A DNA stretch of 22,703 nt from an uncultured Lachnospiraceae bacterium (GTDB taxonomy: Bacteria > Bacillota > Clostridia > Lachnospirales > Lachnospiraceae): NCBI GenBank assembly GCA_945836355.1, contig CAMALD010000002.1, positions 1 to 22,703 of the forward strand, in the 5' to 3' direction. How positions within the stretch are numbered: the first letter of the stretch is position 1; each line of letters opens with the position of its first letter. The notes under the pieces are model-generated. The model did no database searches. It was not told the DNA's origin and was given only the letters and a program-made list of their open reading frames with translations. Both the position numbers and the translations under genes were made by a program. This document shows positions 8,151 to 16,469 of this stretch, piece after piece.

Positions 8151-8768
8151 ATGATTCTGTTGATTGATAATTATGACAGCTTTTCATACAATCTGGTGCA
8201 GTTTGTGGGAACACTCTGTAAGCAGAAGACCGGAAGGGAGGCGGAGCGCTGCGCCATCCGCGTGATCCGGAACGATGAGCTTACAACAGCACAAATCAGA
8301 GAGCTTGCCCCGGAGGCAATCATTCTTTCGCCGGGACCGGGCAGACCGGAGGCAGCCGGTGTGTGCGAGGAGGTATTAAGAGAGCTCTCCTCAACAATCC
8401 CGACCCTGGGAGTGTGCCTGGGACATCAGGCAATCTGCGAGGTGTTCGGTGCCACCATCACCTATGCAAAGCAGCTGATGCACGGAAAGCAAAGCGTTGT
8501 GGAGCTGGACAATACCTGTGTCCTTTTTCGCGGACTCCCGGAAAAGACACCGGTTGCCAGATACCACTCCCTCGCGGCGGATCCGGAAACGATGCCGGAC
8601 TGCCTCAAAGTGACTGCGAGGACGGACGACGGCGAGGTTATGGCGGTGCAGCATACGGAATATCCAATCTTCGGAGTACAGTTCCACCCGGAATCGGTTT
8701 TGACACCGGAGGGCATGAGGATGCTAAGCAACTTTCTGAACAGTGCATTAAAGATAAAACAGGCATAA
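8151..8768 (+). CDS. trpG: Anthranilate synthase component II (glutamine amidotransferase)
   Basis: This 205-residue class I glutamine amidotransferase releases ammonia from glutamine for TrpE. The fold opens with LLIDNYDSFSYNLVQ. The oxyanion region is ILSPGPGRP (~58), the nucleophile is C89 in GVCLGHQ, and the catalytic pair is H179 and E181 in QFHPES. The ATG at 8151 follows the trpE stop without a spacer, with GAGGTG inside the end of trpE as ribosome binding site. The same family includes PabA, and some species share one subunit between Trp and folate synthesis; the operon position argues for trpG here. The 97-nt purine-rich gap to trpD is the longest internal gap in the operon and shows no promoter or terminator. 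Confidence 0.95.
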   Translation: MILLIDNYDSFSYNLVQFVGTLCKQKTGREAERCAIRVIRNDELTTAQIRELAPEAIILSPGPGRPEAAGVCEEVLRELSSTIPTLGVCLGHQAICEVFGATITYAKQLMHGKQSVVELDNTCVLFRGLPEKTPVARYHSLAADPETMPDCLKVTARTDDGEVMAVQHTEYPIFGVQFHPESVLTPEGMRMLSNFLNSALKIKQA

Positions 8769-8865
8769 GAACCGGAGAATTGAAATAAGCAATAAGTAAA
8801 GAAAAAAGAAATGGTTTTAAGGGTGAAAGATGAAAGTAAAAAGCTGTGAAAGGAAGGATAAAAGC

Positions 8866-9876
8866 ATGATTAAAGAGGCAATCTACAAGCTGGTAAACAG
8901 AGAGAATCTGAGCTATGAGATGGCAGAGGCTGCCATGGATGAGATTATGAGCGGCGAGGCTTCCCAGATTCATATGGGAGCATATCTGACCGCGCTGCGC
9001 ATGAAGGGTGAAACCATTGAGGAAATTACGGCAAGCGCTAAAGGAATGCGAAAGCACGGCACCAAGCTGCTGCACGAGATGGATGTGCTGGAAATCGTCG
9101 GTACCGGCGGAGATGAGGCGAACACGTTTAATATTTCTACAACAGCAGGCTTTGTAATCTCTGCAGCCGGAATCCCGGTGGCAAAGCACGGTAACCGTTC
9201 CGTGTCGAGCAAATGCGGAGCTGCCGATGTGCTTGAAGCACTCGGGGTAAAGATAACCATCAGTCCTGCCAAAAGTGCGGAAATCTTAAAAGAAATCGGC
9301 TTGTGCTTTATGTTTGCTCAGACCTACCACAGTGCGATGCGTTTTGTCGCACCGGTCCGCAAGGAGTTGGGCATCCGCACGATTTTCAATATTCTGGGAC
9401 CTCTGGCAAACCCGGCGGGCGCCAACTATGAGCTGATGGGTGTATACGATGAAGAGCTTGTGGAGCCGTTGGCACAGGTGCTGGTGCGTCTCGGTGTGAA
9501 GCGTGCAATCGTGGTACACGGGCAGGATGGTCTGGACGAGATTACAATGAGTGCCCCGACCTTTTGCTGTGAGGTGCGTGACGGACAAGTGAAGTCGTAT
9601 ACCATCACTCCTGAGGAGCTTGGATTTACACGCTGCAGCAAGGAAGAGCTGGTTGGCGGCAATCCGCAGGAGAATGCACAGATTACCCGCGCCATCTTAG
9701 ACGGTGCGAAGGGGCCGAAGCGTGATGCGGTTGTCATGAATGCTGCGGCAAGCATTTATATGGTTCGCGATGACGTCACTCTGCAGGAGGCAGTAAAGCT
9801 TGCCGAGGAGATGATTGATTCCGGCAAGGCAAAAGAGCAGCTTGAGAAATTTATTGCATTGTCCAATGCGGAATAA
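8866..9876 (+). CDS. trpD: Anthranilate phosphoribosyltransferase
   Basis: This 336-residue enzyme transfers the phosphoribosyl group of PRPP to anthranilate. I chose the ATG at 8866, which has AGGAAGGA seven bases upstream and gives the family's usual [14 protein letters not shown] N-terminus. An in-frame ATG at 8830 would add 12 residues unlike the family. Key motifs are GTGGD (79-83) and [12 protein letters not shown] (107-118), which bind PRPP and the phosphate/magnesium, and [20 protein letters not shown], the anthranilate channel. [13 protein letters not shown] follows. TrpD stands alone rather than fused to TrpG as in enterobacteria. The protein is full length with no defect seen. Confidence 0.96.
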   Translation: MIKEAIYKLVNRENLSYEMAEAAMDEIMSGEASQIHMGAYLTALRMKGETIEEITASAKGMRKHGTKLLHEMDVLEIVGTGGDEANTFNISTTAGFVISAAGIPVAKHGNRSVSSKCGAADVLEALGVKITISPAKSAEILKEIGLCFMFAQTYHSAMRFVAPVRKELGIRTIFNILGPLANPAGANYELMGVYDEELVEPLAQVLVRLGVKRAIVVHGQDGLDEITMSAPTFCCEVRDGQVKSYTITPEELGFTRCSKEELVGGNPQENAQITRAILDGAKGPKRDAVVMNAAASIYMVRDDVTLQEAVKLAEEMIDSGKAKEQLEKFIALSNAE

Positions 9877-9913
9877 TCCGTGACAGGACAGTGTGGAGGA
9901 AACGGGGAATACG

Positions 9914-10735
9914 ATGATTTTAGATACACTGGTAGAAGCAACGAGAGCGAGGATTACGGCGCAGATGGCAGCGCTGCCGGCCGTGGAGCTGCGCAGACAG
10001 GCGGAGGAATTGGCTCGAAAGAAGAATCGGGAAGAGTTTTTGTTTGAAAAAACGCTCGCCGGAAAGAATGCGGGGACTGAGGATTCGCTTCATTTTATCT
10101 GCGAGGTAAAGAAGGCATCCCCGTCCAAAGGCCTGATTGCGCCTGATTTTCCCTATGTGCAGATTGCTAAGGAATATGAAGCGGCGGGAGCTGACTGCAT
10201 ATCCGTGTTGACGGAGACGGATTATTTCCTCGGCAGTGACGATTACTTCCGGGAGATTCGTCCGCAGGTGTCGGTACCGATGCTGCGCAAGGATTTCACC
10301 ATCGATTCGTATATGGTTTATCAGGCAAAAACGATGGGAGCCGACTGTGTACTGCTGATTTGTGCCATTCTTGCGGAAAGTGAGCTGAAGGATTATATGG
10401 CACTTTGTGACAGTCTCGGACTTACCGCGTTGGTGGAGACACACGATGAGAACGAGGTGCAGATGGCGGTCCGGGCAGGGGCCAGAGTGCTTGGCGTGAA
10501 CAACCGCAATCTCAAAACCTTTGAAGTCGATTTGAGGACGAGTGAGAGACTCCGCAGGCTGGTGCCGGAGAATATCCTTTTTGTGGCGGAGAGCGGCATC
10601 CGCGATGCGCAGGATATTGCGCTGCTGCGTCAGACGGGAGTGAACGGTGTGCTGATTGGGGAAACACTGATGCGCAGTCCGGACAAATTGGGGATGCTGG
10701 ACAGACTGCGGGGAAATGGTGAATTACATGCATGA
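9914..10735 (+). CDS. trpC: Indole-3-glycerol-phosphate synthase
   Basis: This 273-residue TIM-barrel enzyme closes the indole ring of CdRP to give indole-3-glycerol phosphate. The ATG at 9914 has GGGGA six bases upstream. An in-frame GTG at 9893 would use part of an upstream GGAGG as codons and is less likely. Catalytic elements are visible: CEVKKASPSKG (63-73), LRKDF with K126, GVNNRNLKTF (194-203), AESGI (225-229) and GVLIGETLM near the phosphate site. It starts 37 bp after trpD and overlaps the start of trpF by 8 bp. It is monofunctional, not fused to TrpF. Confidence 0.95.
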   Translation: MILDTLVEATRARITAQMAALPAVELRRQAEELARKKNREEFLFEKTLAGKNAGTEDSLHFICEVKKASPSKGLIAPDFPYVQIAKEYEAAGADCISVLTETDYFLGSDDYFREIRPQVSVPMLRKDFTIDSYMVYQAKTMGADCVLLICAILAESELKDYMALCDSLGLTALVETHDENEVQMAVRAGARVLGVNNRNLKTFEVDLRTSERLRRLVPENILFVAESGIRDAQDIALLRQTGVNGVLIGETLMRSPDKLGMLDRLRGNGELHA

Positions 10736-11426
10736 GAATGTAAAAATAAAAATCTGCGGATTAAAGCGCAGAGAAGATATTGCGATAGTAAATAAGTACC
10801 TTCCGGATTATGTCGGTTTCGTGTTTGCGGGTACGAAGCGCTGCCTCACAAGAGAGCAGGCAGGAGAATTGAAGTCAGTGCTGAGTCCGCAGATACGCTC
10901 CGTCGGAGTGTTTGTCAATGAATCATCCGAAAATATTGCCCGGATGTGTGAAGAGGGGATTCTTGATCTGGTGCAGCTGCACGGGGATGAGACGGAGGAG
11001 GATATTCGAAGACTGAAAGAACTCACCGATGTACCGGTGATCCGGGCAGTGCGAGTGCAGGGATCAAAAGATATTCTGCGTATGGCAGATACTGCCGCCG
11101 ATTATCTGCTGCTGGATGCCTACCGTGCAAATGAGTACGGCGGAAGCGGTGAGAGCTTTTGCTGGGATTATATCCCCGCGGCGAAGGGCAGGCTGAAGGA
11201 GGCAGGAAAAAGCATGCCGCCGTTCTTTTTGGCAGGCGGACTGAATGCCGGGAATGCTCCGGATGCCCTGAAGGCTGAGCCCTATGCACTGGATATCAGC
11301 AGCGGGGTAGAAACCGATGGCTTTAAAGATGAGCAAAAGATTAAGGAATTTGTGCAGGCAGTAAGAAATGCAGGCTTTCAGATTGCTGATTCGAAGAAAC
11401 ATAGAAAAGGAGAACAGACACCATGA
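10728..11426 (+). CDS. trpF: Phosphoribosylanthranilate isomerase
   Basis: This 232-residue TIM barrel performs the Amadori rearrangement of PRA to CdRP, the step before TrpC. The ATG at 10728 overlaps the trpC stop by 8 bp and has GGTGA seven bases upstream. An ATG four codons earlier has no usable spacing. The catalytic pair is C10 in KICGLKR and D130 in LLLDAY. Other motifs are GFVFAGTKR (30-38), [27 protein letters not shown] and LAGGLNAGN (168-176) followed by [11 protein letters not shown]. The loop after GFVF (AGTKRCLT) differs from the common SxR-SP form but keeps its basic residue. The C-terminus ends in a short basic tail. The stop overlaps the trpB start (ATGA). Confidence 0.94.
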   Translation: MHENVKIKICGLKRREDIAIVNKYLPDYVGFVFAGTKRCLTREQAGELKSVLSPQIRSVGVFVNESSENIARMCEEGILDLVQLHGDETEEDIRRLKELTDVPVIRAVRVQGSKDILRMADTAADYLLLDAYRANEYGGSGESFCWDYIPAAKGRLKEAGKSMPPFFLAGGLNAGNAPDALKAEPYALDISSGVETDGFKDEQKIKEFVQAVRNAGFQIADSKKHRKGEQTP

Positions 11427-12607
11427 GTAAAGGACGTTATGGACAATACGGCGGGCAGTACATCCCGGAAACCCTGATGAATGCCGTGCAGGAAGTGGAG
11501 GCAGCCTACGAGCATTATAAAAATGATCCGGAGTTTGTAAAGGAGCTGGACGATTTGTACCGCAATTATGCAGGCAGACCGTCACTGCTGTATTACGCGG
11601 AAAAGATGACAAAGGATCTCGGAGGGGCAAAGATTTATCTGAAGAGAGAAGACCTAAACCACACCGGTTCCCACAAAATCAACAATGTGCTCGGTCAGGT
11701 GCTGCTGGCTAAGAAGATGGGAAAGACCCGCGTCATCGCAGAGACCGGTGCCGGTCAGCACGGCGTAGCCACCGCGACGGCAGCAGCGTTGATGGGTATG
11801 GAGTGTGAAATCTTTATGGGCAAGGAGGATACCGACCGCCAGGCGCTCAACGTGTTCCGCATGGAGCTGCTTGGCGCAAAGGTACATGCGGTCACCAGCG
11901 GCACCATGACACTCAAGGACGCGGTAAATGAGGCGATGCGCGAGTGGACCCGCAGAGTGGATGATACGCTGTATGTGCTTGGTTCGGTTATGGGACCGCA
12001 TCCGTTTCCGATGATTGTCCGCGATTTTCAGAAGATTATCGGCAAGGAAATCAAGGAGCAGCTAAAGGAGCGCGAGGGCAGACTGCCGGATGCTATCGTG
12101 GCATGTGTCGGCGGCGGTTCGAATGCAATGGGGGCATTTTATGAGTTTATCGAGGATAAGTCCGTGCGTCTGATTGGCTGTGAGGCAGCAGGCCTTGGCG
12201 TGGACAACCCGAAAAATGCCGCGACGATTGCAAACGGCAGTGAGGGCATCTTCCACGGCATGAAGTCGCTGTTCTGCCAGGATGAGTATGGTCAGATTGC
12301 ACCGGTATATTCGATTTCGGCGGGACTTGACTATCCGGGAATCGGTCCGGAGCACGCCATGCTGCATGATACCGGAAGAGCGGAATATGTGCCGATTACC
12401 GATGAGGAAGCGGTATCCGCATTTGAGTATCTCTCGAGAGTGGAGGGCATCATCCCGGCAATTGAGAGCGCCCATGCGGTCGCATATGCAAGAAAGCTTG
12501 CACCGACGATGGGTAAGGAGCAGATTCTTGTCATCAATGTGTCCGGACGCGGTGATAAGGACGTAGCGGCAATCGCAAGATACAGGGGGGTACAGATTTA
12601 TGAGTAA
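11423..12607 (+). CDS. trpB: Tryptophan synthase beta chain
   Basis: This 394-residue PLP enzyme condenses indole with serine to make tryptophan, in an alpha2-beta2 complex with TrpA. The N-terminus [16 protein letters not shown] is typical of the TrpB1 (canonical) group. The PLP lysine is K85 in [12 protein letters not shown], and the catalytic acid is E107 in AETGAGQHG. The phosphate-binding loop GGGSNAMG and the C-terminal NVSGRGDKD segment are both intact. The ATG overlaps the trpF stop by 4 bp; a GGAG lies about ten bases upstream. The stop overlaps trpA by 8 bp, consistent with coupled synthesis of the two subunits. Confidence 0.97.
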   Translation: MSKGRYGQYGGQYIPETLMNAVQEVEAAYEHYKNDPEFVKELDDLYRNYAGRPSLLYYAEKMTKDLGGAKIYLKREDLNHTGSHKINNVLGQVLLAKKMGKTRVIAETGAGQHGVATATAAALMGMECEIFMGKEDTDRQALNVFRMELLGAKVHAVTSGTMTLKDAVNEAMREWTRRVDDTLYVLGSVMGPHPFPMIVRDFQKIIGKEIKEQLKEREGRLPDAIVACVGGGSNAMGAFYEFIEDKSVRLIGCEAAGLGVDNPKNAATIANGSEGIFHGMKSLFCQDEYGQIAPVYSISAGLDYPGIGPEHAMLHDTGRAEYVPITDEEAVSAFEYLSRVEGIIPAIESAHAVAYARKLAPTMGKEQILVINVSGRGDKDVAAIARYRGVQIYE

Positions 12608-13370
12608 AATAGCACAGGCATTTCAAAATGGGAAAGCATTCATCTCTTTTGTGACCGGCGGTGACCCGGATCTTGAGACTAGTGAAAAGCTGATTGTGGC
12701 GATGGAGAAGGCGGGAGCCGACCTGATTGAGATTGGGATTCCGTTTTCCGACCCGATTGCGGAGGGACCGGTCATTCAGGAGGCAAACGAGAGAGCGCTT
12801 GCTGCGGGCTGTACCACCGACAAGCTGTTTGATATGGTTGAGAGTGTCCGCACAAAGGTGTCGGTGCCGCTGGTATTCCTAACCTACATTAACCCGATTT
12901 ATATCTATGGCAAGAAGCGCTTTATGGAGCGCTGTCAGAAGGCGGGCATTGACGGAATCATCGTGCCGGATCTCCCGTATGAGGAAAAGCAGGAGCTTGC
13001 ACCGGATTGTGAGAGCTATGGAATCGATCTGATATCACTGATTGCTCCGACATCGAAGGAAAGAATCCGGATGATTGCAAAGGAAGCCAAGGGCTTCATC
13101 TACTGTGTGTCCTCCCTCGGTGTTACCGGTGTGCGCTCGGAAATCCGCACGGATATTGGCGAAATGGTAAAGCAGGTGCGTCAGGCAAGCGAGCTTCCGG
13201 TAGCAGTGGGCTTTGGTATTTCCACACCGGAGCAGGCAGCAGCGATGGCAGCAGTATCGGATGGTGCGATTGTCGGGAGTGCGATTGTGAAGCTGGTCGC
13301 AAAGTACGGAAGGGACAGCGAGGAGCCGGTTGCCGCATATGTAAAGAGCATGAAGGATGCATTAAGATAA
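12600..13370 (+). CDS. trpA: Tryptophan synthase alpha chain
   Basis: This 256-residue TIM barrel splits indole-3-glycerol phosphate into indole and glyceraldehyde-3-phosphate and channels indole to TrpB. It starts with an ATG overlapping the trpB end, preceded by a G-rich site. Motifs are FVTGGDPD (17-24), [10 protein letters not shown] with the catalytic glutamate E44, [26 protein letters not shown] and [10 protein letters not shown]. The second catalytic residue, Asp60 in the Salmonella enzyme, is replaced here by E55 in the motif DPIAEGP. The charge is kept, and related Clostridia may share the substitution. It is the last gene of the operon and is followed by a strong terminator. Confidence 0.96.
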   Translation: MSKIAQAFQNGKAFISFVTGGDPDLETSEKLIVAMEKAGADLIEIGIPFSDPIAEGPVIQEANERALAAGCTTDKLFDMVESVRTKVSVPLVFLTYINPIYIYGKKRFMERCQKAGIDGIIVPDLPYEEKQELAPDCESYGIDLISLIAPTSKERIRMIAKEAKGFIYCVSSLGVTGVRSEIRTDIGEMVKQVRQASELPVAVGFGISTPEQAAAMAAVSDGAIVGSAIVKLVAKYGRDSEEPVAAYVKSMKDALR

Positions 13371-13387
13371 AAGAATATAGCAAAATA

Positions 13388-13422
13388 AACCTCCGGATGC
13401 CAAATGACATTCGGAGGTTTTT
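13388..13422 (+). terminator. Terminator of the trp operon, shared with the convergent LacI gene
   Basis: A 12-bp stem (13388-13399 with 13408-13419, core CCTCCGGATG/CATTCGGAGG with one G-U) has an 8-nt loop and runs into TTTTT. On the - strand the stem is followed by TTTATTTT, so it can also end the LacI-family transcript. Confidence 0.92.
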
Positions 13423-13427
13423 CTGAA

Positions 13428-14486
13428 TCATTTTATTTTGCTTTTCCCTTTTTTCCTTGAAGGCTTTGCTGCAGGAGTTCTTTGTATCGGACGTTCTTTC
13501 GCCGGTGCGGTGGAGGCGCGCTGGATAAACTTCGCGCGGAGCAGCATTTTGCTGACGGTAACATTGTGGACAAGACCGTCTAACAAAAGAAATGCACTCT
13601 TTCCCAAATCCGTGCGGTCCTGGCGGATGGTGGTCAGGGGAGGAACAAGCTGGGATGCCACCGGCAAATCATCAAAGCCTACCACACTGACATCCTCAGG
13701 GACGCGCAGCCCATGCTTTTTGACTTCTGCAATAACACCGGATGCAATCAAATCGCTGGCGCACAGAATTGCAGTAGCGCCGTTGTCTAGGAAGGTCGGT
13801 ACATGGTATTTGGCACAATCCGGAACATAGTAGCCGTATTCCATGAGACGTTCGTCCGGCTTGAGTCCGTGGTCCTGCATGCTTTGTACAAAAGCCTGAT
13901 AGCGTTCATCCGATACCATGGAATTCTTGGAACCGTTGAGAAATGCAATTTTTCGGTGCCCGAGGGAATACAGATGATCCACCGCCAACGCAATTCCTTC
14001 CATAGAATCGGTACCGACATAACCCACATGTGGGTTGACCGGAATATAGTTGTCGAGAAGTACGGTAGGAACCGTGGTGCGGGAAAGCTGCTTCACCCAG
14101 TCATCATGCAGGGAAAAGCCAAGCAGAAAAGCACCTGAGAAACCGTTCTTCAACATATATGTATCAAATTTTTCGGCAGTCTGCATGTTCAGGTCCGATG
14201 GAATCACCGTAACCTCCCAGTGCCTGCGTGCAGCGGACTGTTTGAAACCCATGATGATTTCATATCCGAACTGTTCGATATTTTCGTAATCCATATTCTC
14301 TATCAAAATGCAGACCTTACGGGTGGTCTTGGAGCGGAGCTTTTTGGAAGCATACCCCATCTCTACGGCAGTGTCCAGTACCAACTGCCGCATTTCGTCG
14401 CTGATATCGCTGGCACCGTTGAGTCCCTTTGATACCGTACTTACAGCAATGCCGAGACGTTCGGCAATATCTTTAATCGTGGCCAT
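13428..14486 (-). CDS. LacI-family transcriptional regulator, candidate repressor of the alpha-glucan genes
   Basis: This 352-residue regulator starts at the ATG at 14486, with GAGGTG seven bases upstream. The longer open frame to 14657 is upstream non-coding DNA. The LacI helix-turn-helix is MATIKDIAERLGIAVSTVSK (1-20), followed by the hinge (KKLRSK, ~48-53) and a periplasmic-binding-protein-like effector domain (~57-320), including GYVGTDSMEG, LGHRKIAFLNG and VSVVGFDDLPVASQLVPPLTTIRQD. It has an unusual basic, proline-containing tail (~325-352, ending SRKKGKSKIK). It is divergent from malQ, and palindromes with TTTCGAAA or CGAAA/TTTCG cores lie between them. A MalR-like role, with release by maltodextrin, is inference from context; no symbol is assigned. 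Confidence 0.88.
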   Translation of the reverse strand: MATIKDIAERLGIAVSTVSKGLNGASDISDEMRQLVLDTAVEMGYASKKLRSKTTRKVCILIENMDYENIEQFGYEIIMGFKQSAARRHWEVTVIPSDLNMQTAEKFDTYMLKNGFSGAFLLGFSLHDDWVKQLSRTTVPTVLLDNYIPVNPHVGYVGTDSMEGIALAVDHLYSLGHRKIAFLNGSKNSMVSDERYQAFVQSMQDHGLKPDERLMEYGYYVPDCAKYHVPTFLDNGATAILCASDLIASGVIAEVKKHGLRVPEDVSVVGFDDLPVASQLVPPLTTIRQDRTDLGKSAFLLLDGLVHNVTVSKMLLRAKFIQRASTAPAKERPIQRTPAAKPSRKKGKSKIK

Positions 14487-14569
14487 GTCTTTGCACCTCA
14501 TATGTTTAATATGGTCAATCTGTGGCTGCACTGCGCTGATACGCCTGCCGACCGGAATCACCAAAGATA

Positions 14570-14598
14570 AGTATAAACCTGCATAAAATAATTTGCAA
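14570..14598 (-). promoter_or_regulatory. Promoter of the LacI-family gene
   Basis: On the - strand, -35 TTGCAA (14598-14593) and -10 TATACT (14575-14570) are 17 bp apart. This leaves a ~77-nt 5' UTR before the GAGGTG ribosome binding site. Confidence 0.6.
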
Positions 14599-14602
14599 TA
14601 AT

Positions 14603-14639
14603 TTTCGAAAAAATAGCGATATTTTTCGAAACTATCGCT
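14603..14639. promoter_or_regulatory. Two TTTCGAAA operator-like palindromes behind the LacI promoter
   Basis: TTTCGAAA occurs at 14603-14610 and again at 14624-14631, with centres exactly 21 bp (two helical turns) apart. The second copy lies inside a wider inverted repeat, AGCGATA (14615-14621) and TATCGCT (14633-14639). The sites abut the upstream side of the LacI-gene -35 box and share the CGAAA half-site with the palindrome at the malQ promoter. They are likely autoregulatory operators, but this is inference. Confidence 0.55.
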
Positions 14640-14732
14640 TCTGCCAATACCTTGCATACTTTTGCAAAAAATGAAATAAAGAATAAAAACAGCCGGACAG
14701 ATAAAAATAATAACAGTTGTATATTATCTTGA

Positions 14733-14761
14733 TTGACAAAAGCGGAAAAAGATGGTATTCT
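14733..14761 (+). promoter_or_regulatory. Sigma-A promoter of malQ-glgP
   Basis: -35 TTGACA (14733-14738), a 17-bp spacer and -10 TATTCT (14756-14761) predict a start near 14768. The 32-nt palindrome begins about seven bases after that start, the classic place for a repressor to block transcription. Confidence 0.8.
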
Positions 14762-14774
14762 ATAGGTGCGGTTA

Positions 14775-14806
14775 CGAAACTTATCGAAACATTTCGACAA
14801 GTTTCG
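14775..14806. promoter_or_regulatory. 32-nt near-palindrome, candidate LacI-family operator of malQ-glgP
   Basis: The two 16-nt arms match at 14 of 16 pairs; the mismatches are 14783/14798 and the central pair 14790/14791. Each arm contains two half-sites exactly 10 bp apart: CGAAAC at 14775 and 14785 on the left, ATTTCG at 14791 and GTTTCG at 14801 on the right. It therefore offers four half-sites on one face of the helix. Being inside the transcript, it could also form a hairpin, but there is no following T-run. The rest of the 14487-14875 gap holds the two promoters, the twin upstream sites and a weak CCGGC/GCCGG hairpin (14826-14855) before the malQ ribosome binding site. Confidence 0.7.
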
Positions 14807-14875
14807 GGAAAATTGGAGAAATAATCCGGCTCTTGTTTCAAAAAGAATGGGCCGGTTGACACAGGAGGTATCCGT

Positions 14876-16381
14876 ATGGATGCGAAGAAGGGAAACTTAG
14901 AGCGGGGCGCCGGCATTCTCATGCCGATAAGCGCACTTCCGGGAGCATATGGAATTGGTACATTAGGGAAAAATGCATATCGGTTCGCCGATATGGCGGC
15001 TAAGAGCGGTTATCGTTACTGGCAGGTGCTGCCGGTGGGACCTACCAGCTATGGTGACAGCCCGTACCAGTCCTTTTCAGCTTTTGCCGGAAATCCGTAT
15101 TTCATCGACCTGGAGGTATTGATGGAGGAAGGGCTGCTGACAAGGGCGGAGGCAGAGGCGTGTGATTTCGGAAGCGATGTGAGTGACATCGATTATGCGG
15201 CAATCTTTGATAACAGATTCAAGCTGCTTCAAAAAGCGTTTCGCAGAAGCAATCATAAGCAGAGTGCAGAGTATCAGAGCTTCGTAAAAGAAAATGCATT
15301 CTGGCTGGAGGATTACAGCTTTTATATGGCAGTAAAATTTCATTTTGACTGCAGAAGCTGGCAGGAGTGGGAGGATGACATCAAGCTGCGCAGGCCGGAG
15401 GCGGTGGAAAAGTATCAGAAGCTTCTGGCAGAGGAGATTGATTTTTGGAGGTTCTGCCAGTTTAAATTCCGTGAGCAGTGGAAGAAGCTGAAAAAGTATG
15501 TTAATGAGCTGGGAATGAAGTTTATCGGGGACATCCCGCTGTATGTGGCGATGGACAGCTCGGATGTCTGGGTGCATAAGGATTTGTTTGAGCTGGACGA
15601 GGACTGTGAGCCTATCCACATTGCGGGAGTGCCGCCGGATGCCTTTTCGGATGACGGACAGCGCTGGGGCAATCCGCTGTACCGCTGGGACAGGATGGAG
15701 CAGCAGGATTTCGACTGGTGGAGAGAGCGCATGAAGGCGAACGCATCGCTGTATGATGTGATTCGTATCGACCATTTTATCGGTATTGTGAATTACTGGT
15801 CCATCGCTGCGGATTGTGAGACGGCGATTGACGGTGAGTGGAAGAAGGGACCGGGCGAGAAGCTGATGAAGGCGGTTACCGAATCCATCGGTGATGCAGG
15901 CATTATAGCGGAGGATCTGGGCGTGCTCACCCCACCGGTCAGAGAGCTGATTGCAAAGCTGGGATTTCCGGGCATGAAAATCATCGAGTTCGGTCTTGAC
16001 TGCGAGCCGGAGAACGATTATCTGCCGCACAACTATAACACCTCCAATATCGTGGCTTACATCGGCACCCACGATAATGAGACTCTGGTAGGCTTCCTGA
16101 AGAATGCTTCGGAAGAACAGCTCGAAAAGATAGAGGATTATTTCGGGGCAGAGTCAATGGAGGATTTGCCGGATAAGATGATTCGCAGTCTGTTTGCCTG
16201 CGTTGCCGATGTGGCGATTGTGCAGACACAGGATTTATTAAAGCTGGATAACCGTGCGCGGACGAATCTTCCGTCCACGGTCGGCACAAACTGGCGCTTC
16301 CGCGCGACGTGGGAGCAGTTAGACCGCATTGACACCGCATATTATCATAAGCTCTGCCGGATGTATAACCGGCTTGCATAA
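14876..16381 (+). CDS. malQ: 4-alpha-glucanotransferase (amylomaltase, GH77)
   Basis: This 501-residue cytoplasmic enzyme transfers segments between alpha-1,4-glucans, lengthening short maltodextrins so that phosphorylase can use them and releasing glucose. The ATG at 14876 is preceded by AGGAGG. GH77 hallmarks are RGAGILMPISALPGAYGIGT (10-29), WQVLPVGPTSYGDSPYQSFS (49-68), the nucleophile D299 in IRIDHF, the acid/base E346 in IIAEDLG and the stabiliser D400 in IGTHDNE. The N-terminus is compact, like the Thermus enzyme, and lacks the extra N-terminal domains of the enterobacterial form. It has no signal peptide. It is the first gene after the putative operator and is followed by glgP after 88 nt. 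Confidence 0.96.
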   Translation: MDAKKGNLERGAGILMPISALPGAYGIGTLGKNAYRFADMAAKSGYRYWQVLPVGPTSYGDSPYQSFSAFAGNPYFIDLEVLMEEGLLTRAEAEACDFGSDVSDIDYAAIFDNRFKLLQKAFRRSNHKQSAEYQSFVKENAFWLEDYSFYMAVKFHFDCRSWQEWEDDIKLRRPEAVEKYQKLLAEEIDFWRFCQFKFREQWKKLKKYVNELGMKFIGDIPLYVAMDSSDVWVHKDLFELDEDCEPIHIAGVPPDAFSDDGQRWGNPLYRWDRMEQQDFDWWRERMKANASLYDVIRIDHFIGIVNYWSIAADCETAIDGEWKKGPGEKLMKAVTESIGDAGIIAEDLGVLTPPVRELIAKLGFPGMKIIEFGLDCEPENDYLPHNYNTSNIVAYIGTHDNETLVGFLKNASEEQLEKIEDYFGAESMEDLPDKMIRSLFACVADVAIVQTQDLLKLDNRARTNLPSTVGTNWRFRATWEQLDRIDTAYYHKLCRMYNRLA

Positions 16382-16469
16382 GCAGACAGCTTCTGAGGTA
16401 TGATAGAGAATAATCGTGACCCGGGGGCAACGCAGCCGTGCGGGTGAAAGAAAGGATTGGGTAAACGAT

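Noticed and set aside
8830..8865. Earlier in-frame start for trpD
   Set aside because: The ribosome binding site is weaker and the added residues ([12 protein letters not shown]) are unlike the family; 8866 has AGGAAGGA at good spacing.
8769..8865. Possible internal promoter in the trpG-trpD gap
   Set aside because: A TTGAAA is present but no TATAAT-like box lies 16-18 bp downstream; the gap is just purine-rich.
15077..16072. 331-codon open frame on the - strand opposite malQ
   Set aside because: It is antisense to a well-conserved GH77 gene, has no recognisable domain, and its composition (Leu/Ile/His/Arg-rich) is what the reverse of such a gene gives.
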